A DNA stretch of 64,000 bases from positions 62,001-126,000 of the forward strand of contig DATALQ010000018.1 of assembly GCA_036260935.1 (NCBI GenBank). Direction: 5' to 3'. The translations under genes were made by a program, and so were the position numbers. Source of the stretch: JAEYOM01 sp036260935. GTDB lineage: Bacteria > Bacillota > Clostridia > Acetivibrionales > DTU013. The stretch's first letter is position 1, and every line of letters starts with the position of its first letter. This document shows positions 25,919 through 33,935 of the stretch, piece by piece. The notes beneath the pieces are model-generated. The model saw only the letters and a list, made by a program, of their open reading frames with translations. It ran no database searches and was not told the origin of the DNA.

Positions 25919-25934
25919 TGTCATACGGTTGACA
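25919..25934 (+). promoter_or_regulatory. Operator of kinase-phosphorylase operon
   Basis: TGTCATACGGTTGACA, flanked by G and C so that the palindrome reaches 18 bp. The right half is a TTGACA -35 box, as at 22507-22522, although no good -10 was seen at 17 bp. It implies co-regulation of the kinase-phosphorylase-esterase genes with the importer. Confidence 0.68.
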
Positions 25935-25993
25935 CTAACTTCACATACATTCAATTCTTAAAATGCCGGATTAACTTTTTGTGGGGGATTTGA

Positions 25994-27004
25994 ATGAACA
26001 ATCACTTATCTGATATAAATAGCCCGATAAAGCTGGGTCACGATAAAAAAATATTGTTGGAGCGCCCCTGGGTCCCCGAAATAATCGAGAATCCGAATAA
26101 TATTCCCAAGGGGGACATGCCTGGCGATAAAATTGTGATCAGCCCGGATCATATTAAAAAAGCACATGCGATTTTTCCGGGATTGCTGGAAATACTTGTG
26201 CCGATACTTAACGATAATCAATACCGCCGCGCGGTCGTTGCCGTGTGCGGCGGATCAGGCGTAGGTAAATCCGAGATAGCCTCATTGCTGTCCCATTATT
26301 TAAACAGTATAGGACTGAACAGCTATACCTTATCCGGTGACAACTATCCTCACAGGATACCCAGGTATAACGATGCCGAGCGTTTGCGTATTTTCAGGCA
26401 CAGCGGGATAAGGGGTTTGATTGCTCATGGGGAGTATACGGACGGCAGGCAGACAATCATCAGGGAACTTCAAAAAAGCGGCAGGGACGCCGATCAGGAT
26501 TATACTAAAATATACCACTGGCTTTCCATATACCAGAGTGCCGGCCGCTGCGGTTTGAAGAACTATTTGGGTACGCCCGCGGAAATAGACTTTGACGAGC
26601 TTACGGGAATAATTACGCAATTCAAAAACGGCCGGTCACAGATACTTCTCAAGCGGATGGGACGGGAGGAAACGGAGTTCTGGTATGAATCAGTTGACTT
26701 CAGTGACGGGAATGTTTTGTTGATCGAGTGGACCCATGGGAACAATCACAACCTTTTCGGCGTAGATATTCCTATTTTGCTTAACAGCACGCCGCAAGAG
26801 ACCCTTGAACATCGCAAATCCCGAAACAGAGACGGCAACGCCGACAGTCCGTTTACAACCATGGTCCTTGAACTCGAGCAGGATATACTTTTTACTCAGG
26901 CATCAAGAGCAAAGCTGATAGTGTCGAAGAACGGCGAAATACTGACTTTCAGAGACTATGCCGGACTTATGATGGAGAAGCGACAGGAGGCCGGCAATGG
27001 ATGA
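25994..27004 (+). CDS. P-loop kinase, adenylylsulfate/uridine-kinase-like, unknown substrate
   Basis: Protein of 336 residues with a P-loop kinase core beginning near residue 80: Walker A GGSGVGKS (86-93), then SGDNYPHRIPRYNDAER (114-130), in the place where uridine- and phosphoribulokinase-like enzymes bind substrate. The first 75 residues are extra and begin with a Pro/Asn-rich stretch. Start at ATG 25994, with GGGGG at 25982-25986. It overlaps the GH13_18 gene by 8 bp, so the products are made together. I infer it phosphorylates the aglycone released by the phosphorylase. A glycerate- or hexose-type acceptor is conceivable; adenylylsulfate is unlikely in this context. Confidence 0.75.
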   Translation: MNNHLSDINSPIKLGHDKKILLERPWVPEIIENPNNIPKGDMPGDKIVISPDHIKKAHAIFPGLLEILVPILNDNQYRRAVVAVCGGSGVGKSEIASLLSHYLNSIGLNSYTLSGDNYPHRIPRYNDAERLRIFRHSGIRGLIAHGEYTDGRQTIIRELQKSGRDADQDYTKIYHWLSIYQSAGRCGLKNYLGTPAEIDFDELTGIITQFKNGRSQILLKRMGREETEFWYESVDFSDGNVLLIEWTHGNNHNLFGVDIPILLNSTPQETLEHRKSRNRDGNADSPFTTMVLELEQDILFTQASRAKLIVSKNGEILTFRDYAGLMMEKRQEAGNG

Positions 27005-28739
27005 AGGTGCCATGAAAAAGCAGTCGGATAAAGCTATAAAGTCAGGCCCTATGCTGAACGCCTATCCCGACAGCATCGGCGGGTCATTGCGCGACATCGT
27101 CGAATTTCTTCAACTACCTGAGCTTGACGGTGTATTTCAGTCATTTTATATATTGCCCAGCATATTCAATACCGATTTGGACCGGGGATTTTCAGTGATA
27201 GATTATGAACTGAATGAAATCTATGCTTCCCGTGAAGATTTCGATATCCTGAAGGAGCTTGGAATAGCGCTCAAGCTTGACTTTGTACTGAACCATTCTT
27301 CAGTTTTGTCAAGGCAGTTTCAAGACATATTGAAAAACGGAAATGCTTCAAGGTACAGGGATTTTTTCATTGATTGGAACAAATTCTGGGAAGGCCGCGG
27401 CCCGGTGACAGATGCCGGATACATACAGCCCGAATCAGATTTGCTCAAAAACATGTTTTTCAGGAAACCGGGGCTTCCCATCCTGAGAGTCCGCATGCCG
27501 GACGGGAATGAGGTCCCGTATTGGAATACGTTTTACCAGGAAGTGAAATATGAAAAGGTCGATGCACAGGGCCTGATGAAATGTATGGATATACAGTATC
27601 TTGCGGCGGAGAGACTGGCAGGCATTATAAACAATGCTCTCGACGCAGGGAAGAAGCCTGCGGAGATGGAATTCGGCAGGTTCTCAAGATACAGCAAAAA
27701 AGTAATCGATATGCTCGAATCGGGGCGTAAATATCTGGGGCAGATGGATCTCAACGTAAAATCACCGTTGGTATGGGAGTTTTACGAGGAGACGCTGAAA
27801 AAATTGTCGCAGTACGGGGCCGAAATAGTAAGGCTCGATGCATTTGCATACGCTTCCAAGGAGCCCGGCGCCAGAAATTTCTTCAATGAACCGGAGACCT
27901 GGGAGCTGCTTGAACGGATAAAGTCGTTGGCTGACCGATTCGGGCTGACCCTGCTGCCCGAGATACATTCAAGGTATGAGGAAAAAATGCATGAGAAGCT
28001 TGCCGAAAAAGGCTACCTGACATATGATTTCTTTCTGCCCGGGTTGATAATAGACGCATTGGAAAGGAACTCAAACGAGTATCTGATCACATGGATCAAT
28101 GACATACAGGAAAAAAGCATCAGAACCGTCAACATGCTTGGAAGCCATGACGGCATTCCGTTGCTGGATCTTAAGGGTCTGATACCGGACGGACAGATCG
28201 ACAACCTGATAAGGACGGTAGTTGACCGGGGCGGTTATATAAAGGATCTGCACGGCAGCAGAAATGTTTATTACCAGGTAAATGCCACGTATTACAGCGC
28301 TTTGGGCGAGGATGACAGGAAACTGCTTCTGGCGAGGGCTATCCAGATGTTTATGCCGGGAAAGCCGCAGGTGTGGTATCTTGACCTTTTTGCCGGAAGG
28401 AACGACAAGGAAGCCGTAGAAAAAGCGGGTCCAGGAGGACATAAGGAGATTAACAGAACAAACCTTTCTCTGGAGCAGGCCCGGAGGGGACTGGAAAGTG
28501 AAGTGGTTCGAAAGCAGCTCTCCCTGCTGAGATTCAGGAATGCATTCCCTGCATTCGGGTTTGATGCAAAGCTAAGGATCCATGCTTCCAAACGACAGGA
28601 ATTGATACTGTCCTGGGAAAATAACAGCTGTATGGCAAGGCTGGAAGCGGATCTCAAGGAATATTGTTTCCGTATCACCGCGGTAAATAAAAAAGGCGAG
28701 TCCGTTTTTTTGACCGGTGATGATGATATGAAAATATGA
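26997..28739 (+). CDS. GH13_18 alpha-glucoside phosphorylase (sucrose phosphorylase family)
   Basis: Enzyme of 580 residues of the sucrose phosphorylase subfamily, which cleaves an alpha-glucoside with phosphate to glucose 1-phosphate plus an aglycone. Visible sites: LDFVLNH (94-100), nucleophile Asp281 in VRLDAFAYAS, acid/base Glu322 in LLPEIHSRYE and transition-state Asp385 in LGSHDGIP. TDLDRGFSVIDY (59-70) is typical of the subfamily. ATG 26997 follows ACAGGAGG and overlaps the kinase gene. About 90 residues longer than the roughly 490 usual for sucrose phosphorylases. The subfamily includes enzymes for sucrose, sucrose 6-phosphate, glucosylglycerol and glucosylglycerate, so the acceptor is open. 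Confidence 0.88.
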   Translation: MDEGAMKKQSDKAIKSGPMLNAYPDSIGGSLRDIVEFLQLPELDGVFQSFYILPSIFNTDLDRGFSVIDYELNEIYASREDFDILKELGIALKLDFVLNHSSVLSRQFQDILKNGNASRYRDFFIDWNKFWEGRGPVTDAGYIQPESDLLKNMFFRKPGLPILRVRMPDGNEVPYWNTFYQEVKYEKVDAQGLMKCMDIQYLAAERLAGIINNALDAGKKPAEMEFGRFSRYSKKVIDMLESGRKYLGQMDLNVKSPLVWEFYEETLKKLSQYGAEIVRLDAFAYASKEPGARNFFNEPETWELLERIKSLADRFGLTLLPEIHSRYEEKMHEKLAEKGYLTYDFFLPGLIIDALERNSNEYLITWINDIQEKSIRTVNMLGSHDGIPLLDLKGLIPDGQIDNLIRTVVDRGGYIKDLHGSRNVYYQVNATYYSALGEDDRKLLLARAIQMFMPGKPQVWYLDLFAGRNDKEAVEKAGPGGHKEINRTNLSLEQARRGLESEVVRKQLSLLRFRNAFPAFGFDAKLRIHASKRQELILSWENNSCMARLEADLKEYCFRITAVNKKGESVFLTGDDDMKI

Positions 28740-28761
28740 GCTAATGAGAAGGGGTAAGACA

Positions 28762-29700
28762 ATGGACTACGGAATAAACCGGGAAATCCTTACGGAGATC
28801 GTCAGGTCCAGGGGAGTTATCTGGCCTGAGGCAAATCAGCATAAAGCCGACGGTTCGTTTGATCTTGAGAGCAATCACAGGACATGGAACTCAGCCATAT
28901 CACAATTTAAACAGATACAATTATGGGAAGACGGGGCGCCCGGCTATGATAAAAATATCGGCCAGCCCCAGCCCTCGGTCATTTTTATACCGAGCCCTTC
29001 GGGAACAGTGCGCGGCACGGTCATTATTGCGCATGGGGGCGCTTTCATGGCAAGGGCGGGCCATGAGGGGTTTCATGCAGCTGACTATTTCAACAGAGCA
29101 GGGTTTTCGACAGCTGTTCTAACATACAGATTAATACCCTATACACGGTTCGATGCGATCAGAGACATGCAGCGCGCCATCCGGGTATTGAGATCGAGAG
29201 CCGACGAGCTTGGAATATCCGATAAGGTTGCCGTTATGGGTTTCTCGGCAGGAGGCATGCTTGCCGGTAATTGTGCGACTCATTTCGACTACGGAAATGA
29301 GAGCGCTTCCGATGCGATCGAAAGGAGCTCATGCCGGCCTGATGCTGCAGTCGTCTGTTATGGTGCGTTCAGCAGCGTCTCTTTCCCCGGTCCTATGTTC
29401 GGCAAGGTATTTGGTGATCCTCAAAGGGCAGAACAGGTTTATCTGGCGCCCGAGAAAAACATAACCCCCGAAACACCGCCCTTTTTCATATGGCAGACAA
29501 TAAGCGACGACCCGAGACATTCCATGAATCTCGCAAAGGAATTGACAGACGCGGGTGTACCTTTCGAATTGCACTGTTTTCAGGATGGGACGCACGGTTT
29601 GGGCCTTGCTGATGGCGTAAATGATCAGAACGTCAGGATTCCCCACTTGATGCATTGGAGTGAGCTATGTTCGGAATGGTTGGAGTCTCAAGGCTTTTAA
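28762..29700 (+). CDS. Alpha/beta hydrolase, acetyl-esterase-like
   Basis: Cytoplasmic alpha/beta hydrolase of 312 residues without a signal peptide. It has an oxyanion motif HGG (91-93), nucleophile Ser162 in GFSAGG, an acid near Asp249/250 (TISDDPRH) and His278 in QDGTHGLGL. Relatives are carbohydrate acetyl or xylan esterases of the BD-FAE type. ATG 28762 follows GAAGGGG; an upstream ATG at 28744 overlaps that site. It is the last gene of the kinase-phosphorylase operon, 22 bp after the phosphorylase, followed by two terminators. It suggests that the imported glucoside carries acyl groups. Confidence 0.88.
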   Translation: MDYGINREILTEIVRSRGVIWPEANQHKADGSFDLESNHRTWNSAISQFKQIQLWEDGAPGYDKNIGQPQPSVIFIPSPSGTVRGTVIIAHGGAFMARAGHEGFHAADYFNRAGFSTAVLTYRLIPYTRFDAIRDMQRAIRVLRSRADELGISDKVAVMGFSAGGMLAGNCATHFDYGNESASDAIERSSCRPDAAVVCYGAFSSVSFPGPMFGKVFGDPQRAEQVYLAPEKNITPETPPFFIWQTISDDPRHSMNLAKELTDAGVPFELHCFQDGTHGLGLADGVNDQNVRIPHLMHWSELCSEWLESQGF

Positions 29701-29757
29701 CAAGGAATTTGATCACTGTGGAAATATATCGTTCATTCTGTTTGCGGTAGTATGGCA

Positions 29758-29790
29758 GAGAGACTCCGGATCCGGAGTCTCTCCGTTTTT
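29758..29790 (+). terminator. Terminator after esterase gene
   Basis: A perfect 26-bp palindrome centred on GGATCC (29758-29783; arm GAGAGACTCCGGA) followed by CGTTTTT. Confidence 0.85.
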
Positions 29791-29823
29791 ACCGGCCATT
29801 CCGCGAAGCGGAATCAGGCCAAA

Positions 29824-29858
29824 ATCGAGCGGGGCTCGATGCCCCCGAGATTTTTTTT
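29824..29858 (+). terminator. Second, backup terminator
   Basis: GGGGC-TCGAT-GCCCC, then CGAGA and eight T. The T-run reaches the stop codon of the convergent lacI gene. Another small hairpin (ATTCCGC-GAA-GCGGAAT, 29798-29814) lies between the two terminators. Confidence 0.7.
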
Positions 29859-30834
29859 AAGTGGTTTCTCTTTTTATAAGAGTGACGGGGAAGGTTACGG
29901 CCGATGGGATAACTTTGTTTTCGGCCTTGAATACGATGCTTTCAACCGCATACTGGCATATATCGTCCACGGACTGGTGTATTGTCGTGATTGCCGGGCT
30001 GCAGAGAGTACACAGATCGATATCGTCATACCCTACAATTTTTATCTGATCCGGTATTTTGATTCCGCGTTTATTGCAGATGGCTATTGCCTGTGCGGCG
30101 ATGATGTCGTTCGACGTGAAAATGCCGTCCACATCGGGGTACTTGTCCAGAAGCACGTCTATAACCGTTTCGTAATGCATCGATTGGAACTGTTCTTCAT
30201 TTGCATCGATGACAATCTGCGGTATGCCTTTTCTTTCACAAACCTCTTTGAAACCGAAATAACGCTTGTTTGCATCCATGTTGAGATCGGTGCTGCCGCT
30301 AATGTGGGCGAGCTTTTTGCAGCCTTTGGATATAAGGTGCTCTGCCGCAAGTACCCCGCCCTGATAGTTATCCGAGCAGATGGAAGGAATATGCGGCGAC
30401 AAGATACGGTCAATGGATATGACAGGCGCGTCGATTGCTATATTTTTATCTATATCCTGCGTATGGCTTGCAATAATAACGCCGGCTACCTTGTTCGCGC
30501 CCAGCATATCAAAGAATTCGATTTCCTTTTTAGGCTCCAGGTTTGACGTACAGAGCAGCAGTTTAAATCCGTGCTTTGACACGTGATGCTCGATGGAATC
30601 TATCACTTTGCAGAAAAACATGTTGCTTGCAGAGGGAACGATTAAACCGATATAGCTGCTCTTTTTCAATGAGAGCGCGCGCGCAAATTCATTTGGCTGA
30701 TAATTCAGCTCTTTCATGGCCTGGCGGATCTTTTTACGCGTCTTTTCACTGACGTAACCCCGGTCGTTTAACATCCGGGATACCGTAGTTACCGTAACCC
30801 CGCACTTTTCAGCTACATCCTTCAATGTACTCAT
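29857..30834 (-). CDS. LacI-family transcriptional regulator
   Basis: Repressor of 325 residues with helix-turn-helix TLKDVAEKCGVTVTTVSRML at the N-terminus and a sugar-sensing domain. ATG 30834 follows GGAG. It converges on the esterase gene. The palindrome at 30889-30904 overlaps a TTGACA box in its own promoter region and resembles the operators at 22428, 22507 and 25919. I infer that it represses itself and the importer and kinase-phosphorylase-esterase operons until the sugar is present. Confidence 0.93.
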   Translation of the reverse strand: MSTLKDVAEKCGVTVTTVSRMLNDRGYVSEKTRKKIRQAMKELNYQPNEFARALSLKKSSYIGLIVPSASNMFFCKVIDSIEHHVSKHGFKLLLCTSNLEPKKEIEFFDMLGANKVAGVIIASHTQDIDKNIAIDAPVISIDRILSPHIPSICSDNYQGGVLAAEHLISKGCKKLAHISGSTDLNMDANKRYFGFKEVCERKGIPQIVIDANEEQFQSMHYETVIDVLLDKYPDVDGIFTSNDIIAAQAIAICNKRGIKIPDQIKIVGYDDIDLCTLCSPAITTIHQSVDDICQYAVESIVFKAENKVIPSAVTFPVTLIKRETT

Positions 30835-30888
30835 ACAAATACTCCAAAATAAATTCCTTTTCTATAAGCTAACATAACCTGTGTTTTG

Positions 30889-30904
30889 TGTCAACCCAGT
30901 GACC
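30889..30904 (-). promoter_or_regulatory. Operator/-35 region of lacI gene
   Basis: On the minus strand GGTCACTGGGTTGACA, a variant of the operator found in front of the importer and kinase genes; the right half is the -35 TTGACA. It touches the stop codon of the upstream glycosyltransferase gene. Confidence 0.62.
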
Positions 30905-32196
30905 TATTTTATGACTTGACTGGAATTGGAAAAAGTACTCGTGCTTAAATGTCTTTCAACAATATCTACTGCTTTTTGTACTCCGTTTTCCAATTCAATT
31001 GTTCTACCAAGCTGCCTGGCTTTTGCTTTCATGCTATCATCACTAACGGCAATTTTGATTAAATCAGCTAACTTTTCCGGTGTTAATTTGCTGTAAGCCG
31101 TAGATTTCGGCCCGGCTCCAAGTTCAGATATCCTCTGTGCCCAAAAAGGCTGATCCGCGAAGAAAGGAGCGACTATCGAAGGTACTCCCGATCGTACCGC
31201 CGCCGCAGTAGTGCCTGCTCCGCCATGGTGGACTATGGCAGCCATTCTTTTAAACAACCATGCATGAGGTATTGAGTCGACCCTTAAAACCGAATCAGGA
31301 AGTTTTTCGCTCCCCAAACCATTCCATCCTGAGGATATGATACCACGCTGCCCGCTCAACCTAAGTGCCTCCAATGCTATCTGTGTAATACGTTCAGGTT
31401 CCTTGTCGACCATGCTTCCAAACCCGATATAGACAGGCGGCGCTCCGGAGCTGAGGAAAACTTCAAGATCTTTCGGCGGCTTCCAGCCTTCAGGTTCATC
31501 AAGAAACCAATATCCGGTTATATTTATTGAATCGGGCCAGTCCTCCGGTTTGGGAACAATCGATGGACTGAAGCCGCAAAGAACAGGAGCCTCACTACTA
31601 TATATTTTTTTGTATGCGCCCCAAAAGTTTTGCGGTTTCAGACCGAGTATGTCCTTTCGCCAAATATTGAGTTCCTTTCTTAAGGGTTGCCATGCTATTT
31701 GCTCTGTCAATTCATGCGTAAGCTTATTATAAGGAGCCAGGTTAAAAAAGTCAGGGACAAAGGGGGAATGAAATTCCGATGTGGGACATACCGGAAGGAC
31801 CATAGTATGAATGCACGGTATTCCAAGCTTTTCCGCACTATCCGACGCACCCATGGCTCCCAATGTAGTTATTATCAGGTTGCTTCCCTGACAAGCTTCC
31901 CAGGTCTCATTAAAAACCCCTTTGATTAAGGGCTCCAATTCTTTAAATACCGTTCTGATAAAGCTTAACTTGTTTTTACTTTGGGCTGCGCTTTTCATCT
32001 TCAGATTATTGACGAATTCCCGTGGGTTAACACTATTTGTCTGTATATACTCAAGTCCGTTTTCTGTTATGATCTCCCGAAACTCTTCTGCTGCAGGCAT
32101 GTGTACTGAAAACCCCGCTTTTCTCAAGCCTGCCCCCAATGCGACGTAAGGCTGCACATCTCCCCGTGAACCTGCTGTTACTATCGTAATCTTCAT
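30904..32196 (-). CDS. UDP-glycosyltransferase family protein (GT1/MGT-like)
   Basis: Glycosyltransferase of 430 residues with a GT-B fold. The N-terminus KITIVTAGSRGDVQPYVAL is typical of sterol- and macrolide-type transferases. The nucleotide-sugar site is IVHHGGAGTTAAA (322-334) with downstream PFFADQPFWA. It should move a sugar from a UDP- or dTDP-sugar to a lipid or natural product, possibly self-protection or detoxification. AGGAGG precedes ATG 32196. It is unrelated in function to the sugar locus next to it, and is flanked upstream by AT-rich DNA. Confidence 0.92.
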   Translation of the reverse strand: MKITIVTAGSRGDVQPYVALGAGLRKAGFSVHMPAAEEFREIITENGLEYIQTNSVNPREFVNNLKMKSAAQSKNKLSFIRTVFKELEPLIKGVFNETWEACQGSNLIITTLGAMGASDSAEKLGIPCIHTMVLPVCPTSEFHSPFVPDFFNLAPYNKLTHELTEQIAWQPLRKELNIWRKDILGLKPQNFWGAYKKIYSSEAPVLCGFSPSIVPKPEDWPDSINITGYWFLDEPEGWKPPKDLEVFLSSGAPPVYIGFGSMVDKEPERITQIALEALRLSGQRGIISSGWNGLGSEKLPDSVLRVDSIPHAWLFKRMAAIVHHGGAGTTAAAVRSGVPSIVAPFFADQPFWAQRISELGAGPKSTAYSKLTPEKLADLIKIAVSDDSMKAKARQLGRTIELENGVQKAVDIVERHLSTSTFSNSSQVIK

Positions 32197-32298
32197 AATT
32201 TTACCTCCTGAATTTTCATCTGGAAATTGGCGAAATAATTGATTGAGAAATAGCTAAAAAGCTTACTTCAAATACCGATTTTCAATCAAATTATCAAT

Positions 32299-32661
32299 TC
32301 AATTAAAGAGAAAAACAGAAGGAAAATACTTTGAATATGTTTTAAACAGGAATGGAATAATCAAGTATAGGAAAAAAAGAATATCCAAATCGATTAGAAT
32401 ACGTTTAGACATATATAGTGATAAACAGAACAGGAAAAGACCAATTGAAACATAATCGGCAATAACGCATTTTTTAAGATGTATTTGTTTGTTTAATTCG
32501 ACTTTTTTGTTTTCAATTGTCTGGCAGGGAAACACCTTGCTTAATTCTTGAAACATAGTCTTCAAGAAGAGGCATAGAAATGAGAATATATATTTAGGGA
32601 TACATAATACTATATCTGTAAAATGAACTACTTTTCTCATAAACCCCAAAATCCTGCACAT
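32299..32661 (-). CDS. Possible small membrane protein
   Basis: An open frame of up to 120 residues in AT-rich DNA. The product would have hydrophobic segments near residues 15-33, 67-85 and 90-105 and a Lys-rich centre. ATG 32640 is an alternative start; neither has a convincing ribosome site. No family recognised. It may be a real small membrane protein or a chance frame. The rest of the gap (32662-32835) is AT-rich and shows no gene. Confidence 0.35.
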   Translation of the reverse strand: MCRILGFMRKVVHFTDIVLCIPKYIFSFLCLFLKTMFQELSKVFPCQTIENKKVELNKQIHLKKCVIADYVSIGLFLFCLSLYMSKRILIDLDILFFLYLIIPFLFKTYSKYFPSVFLFN

Positions 32662-32835
32662 ATTATTTTCAGATTTTCCTTAAGTATATATTGTTATCTG
32701 AACCTTGTAAACGAATTTACGTAATGCCACCTAATGGAAATACAGATATGAGCAATATCTCTTAGCGAAGAATTAAAAACAACGATGAAGAAAATAATAA
32801 AAACAGTGTCAATTTGAATGAAGCCGGGTGATTGT

Positions 32836-33216
32836 ATGGAAATCAGAGAAAATATAATGATCCCCTTTGGCTACGGTAAGTTTGTGCGTTCGGACAAAGT
32901 CGTAAGCCTGGAGCCGATCGAAGATGACAGGGGACCGGGAAGAAGAACGATCGTATATGTCGAAGACGTAAAAGCGCCTTTTATTGCCTCAAGAACGGAG
33001 AACTCCATACTGGCAAACATGGTCGAGGTTCCAAGGGAAGAATTGGAGGCTGCGGCTTCATTGGAGCTTCTCAAGGATATTTGGGACGAAATGTCCCAGA
33101 TCGGCCCTATGTTACGCAAGAGTATCAAAAAAGAAGCGAATTTCGATATAGATAAAATCGAGAAGAAGATAAATGAAATTCTAAAGCATGAGATCGAATT
33201 CGATCTCATGCACTAG
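32836..33216 (+). CDS. RemA/DUF370-like protein with C-terminal extension
   Basis: Protein of 126 residues. The first 65 resemble the RemA/DUF370 family of DNA-binding matrix-gene regulators: IPFGYGKFVRSDKVVSLEP is like the family pattern of a Gly-rich strand followed by a V-x-I-x-S segment, then RRTIVYVEDVKAPFIASRT and NSILANMVEVP. RemA proteins are about 85 residues; here a charged helical tail of about 60 residues follows. ATG 32836 is preferred to 32818 on spacing, but the ribosome site is weak. The 3' end lies in a perfect palindrome that probably serves as terminator. The family call is tentative. Confidence 0.6.
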   Translation: MEIRENIMIPFGYGKFVRSDKVVSLEPIEDDRGPGRRTIVYVEDVKAPFIASRTENSILANMVEVPREELEAAASLELLKDIWDEMSQIGPMLRKSIKKEANFDIDKIEKKINEILKHEIEFDLMH

Positions 33217-33225
33217 AGCGTTTTT
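33186..33225 (+). terminator. Terminator overlapping 3' end of RemA-like gene
   Basis: A perfect 26-bp palindrome (33186-33211, arm GCATGAGATCGAA) encodes the last residues of the protein and is followed by a T5 tract at 33221-33225. Confidence 0.7.
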
Positions 33226-33244
33226 GTTCATTTCGATCCGAATC

Positions 33245-33267
33245 CCGCCTTATTGCGGTATTTTTTT
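33245..33267 (+). terminator. Second terminator before marR gene
   Basis: CCGC-CTTATT-GCGG followed by TA and seven T. Confidence 0.7.
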
Positions 33268-33282
33268 ATGCATCTTTTCTAC

Positions 33283-33312
33283 TTGACGATACACCCTGTC
33301 CCGGATTATAAT
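33283..33312 (+). promoter_or_regulatory. Promoter of marR-ABC exporter operon
   Basis: TTGACG (33283-33288), 18 bp, TATAAT (33307-33312). Confidence 0.75.
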
Positions 33313-33315
33313 TAT

Positions 33316-33357
33316 TTAGCATGCGAAATAATCGTACACGAATATTATGTATGCTAA
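33316..33357 (+). promoter_or_regulatory. Candidate MarR operator
   Basis: An inverted repeat with outer arms TTAGCAT and ATGCTAA lies directly after the -10 box, so a bound regulator would block the start of transcription. Confidence 0.5.
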
Positions 33358-33405
33358 TTATATTATGTGGAATATAATCAGTCGGGAATGAGAAGGGGTG
33401 ATATT

Positions 33406-33852
33406 TTGTCCGAAGCGTATGATAAGACGGAAGTCGGCAGGTTGATATTCGAATTGGGAAAGTTGATGAAGCAATACATGCGTAAATACTTTGAACATGA
33501 AGGCATAACTATGCCGCAGAGTTCCGTTCTTGGCACGCTCATGAAAAACGGAGAAATGAAGATAACTGAACTCAGCAGCAAACTGACTCTTTCGAATAGT
33601 ACGGTCTCGGGTATCGTCGACAGACTCGAGAAGCAGCAGCTCGTTGAAAGACGCCGCAGTGAAGATGACAGAAGAATAGTTTATGTGAAGGCTTCACAGA
33701 AATTTTTTGATATGCACACCGAGTCGCATAAAAAAATTGAAAGATCCTTCGAGGAAATGCTTGATTCAGGGACTCCGGAAGAGATCGATAAAATAATAGA
33801 CGGTTTGAATACCCTGAAGAAAATAGTCAGTGAATGTATAAATAAGGAATAA
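33406..33852 (+). CDS. MarR-family transcriptional regulator, TTG start
   Basis: Regulator of about 148 residues with a winged helix: MKITELSSKLTLSNSTVSGI is the recognition region and RRRSEDDRRIVYVKAS the wing. TTG 33406 lies 6 bp after AAGGGGTG; ATG 33388 overlaps the ribosome site region and is less likely. It precedes two ABC exporter genes, a common arrangement in which the MarR protein represses its own multidrug exporter operon until a toxic compound binds. Confidence 0.92.
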   Translation: MSEAYDKTEVGRLIFELGKLMKQYMRKYFEHEGITMPQSSVLGTLMKNGEMKITELSSKLTLSNSTVSGIVDRLEKQQLVERRRSEDDRRIVYVKASQKFFDMHTESHKKIERSFEEMLDSGTPEEIDKIIDGLNTLKKIVSECINKE

Positions 33853-33935
33853 TGCTGTAAAATCACGATTTAGTAGGAAAATTTGATCCGGAAAACGTAT
33901 AATGACTGAAATTGATAGCAGGAGAGGAATCGAAT

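Noticed and set aside
29752..30546. Plus-strand frame of 264 residues
   Set aside because: Antisense shadow of the LacI gene and starts inside a terminator.
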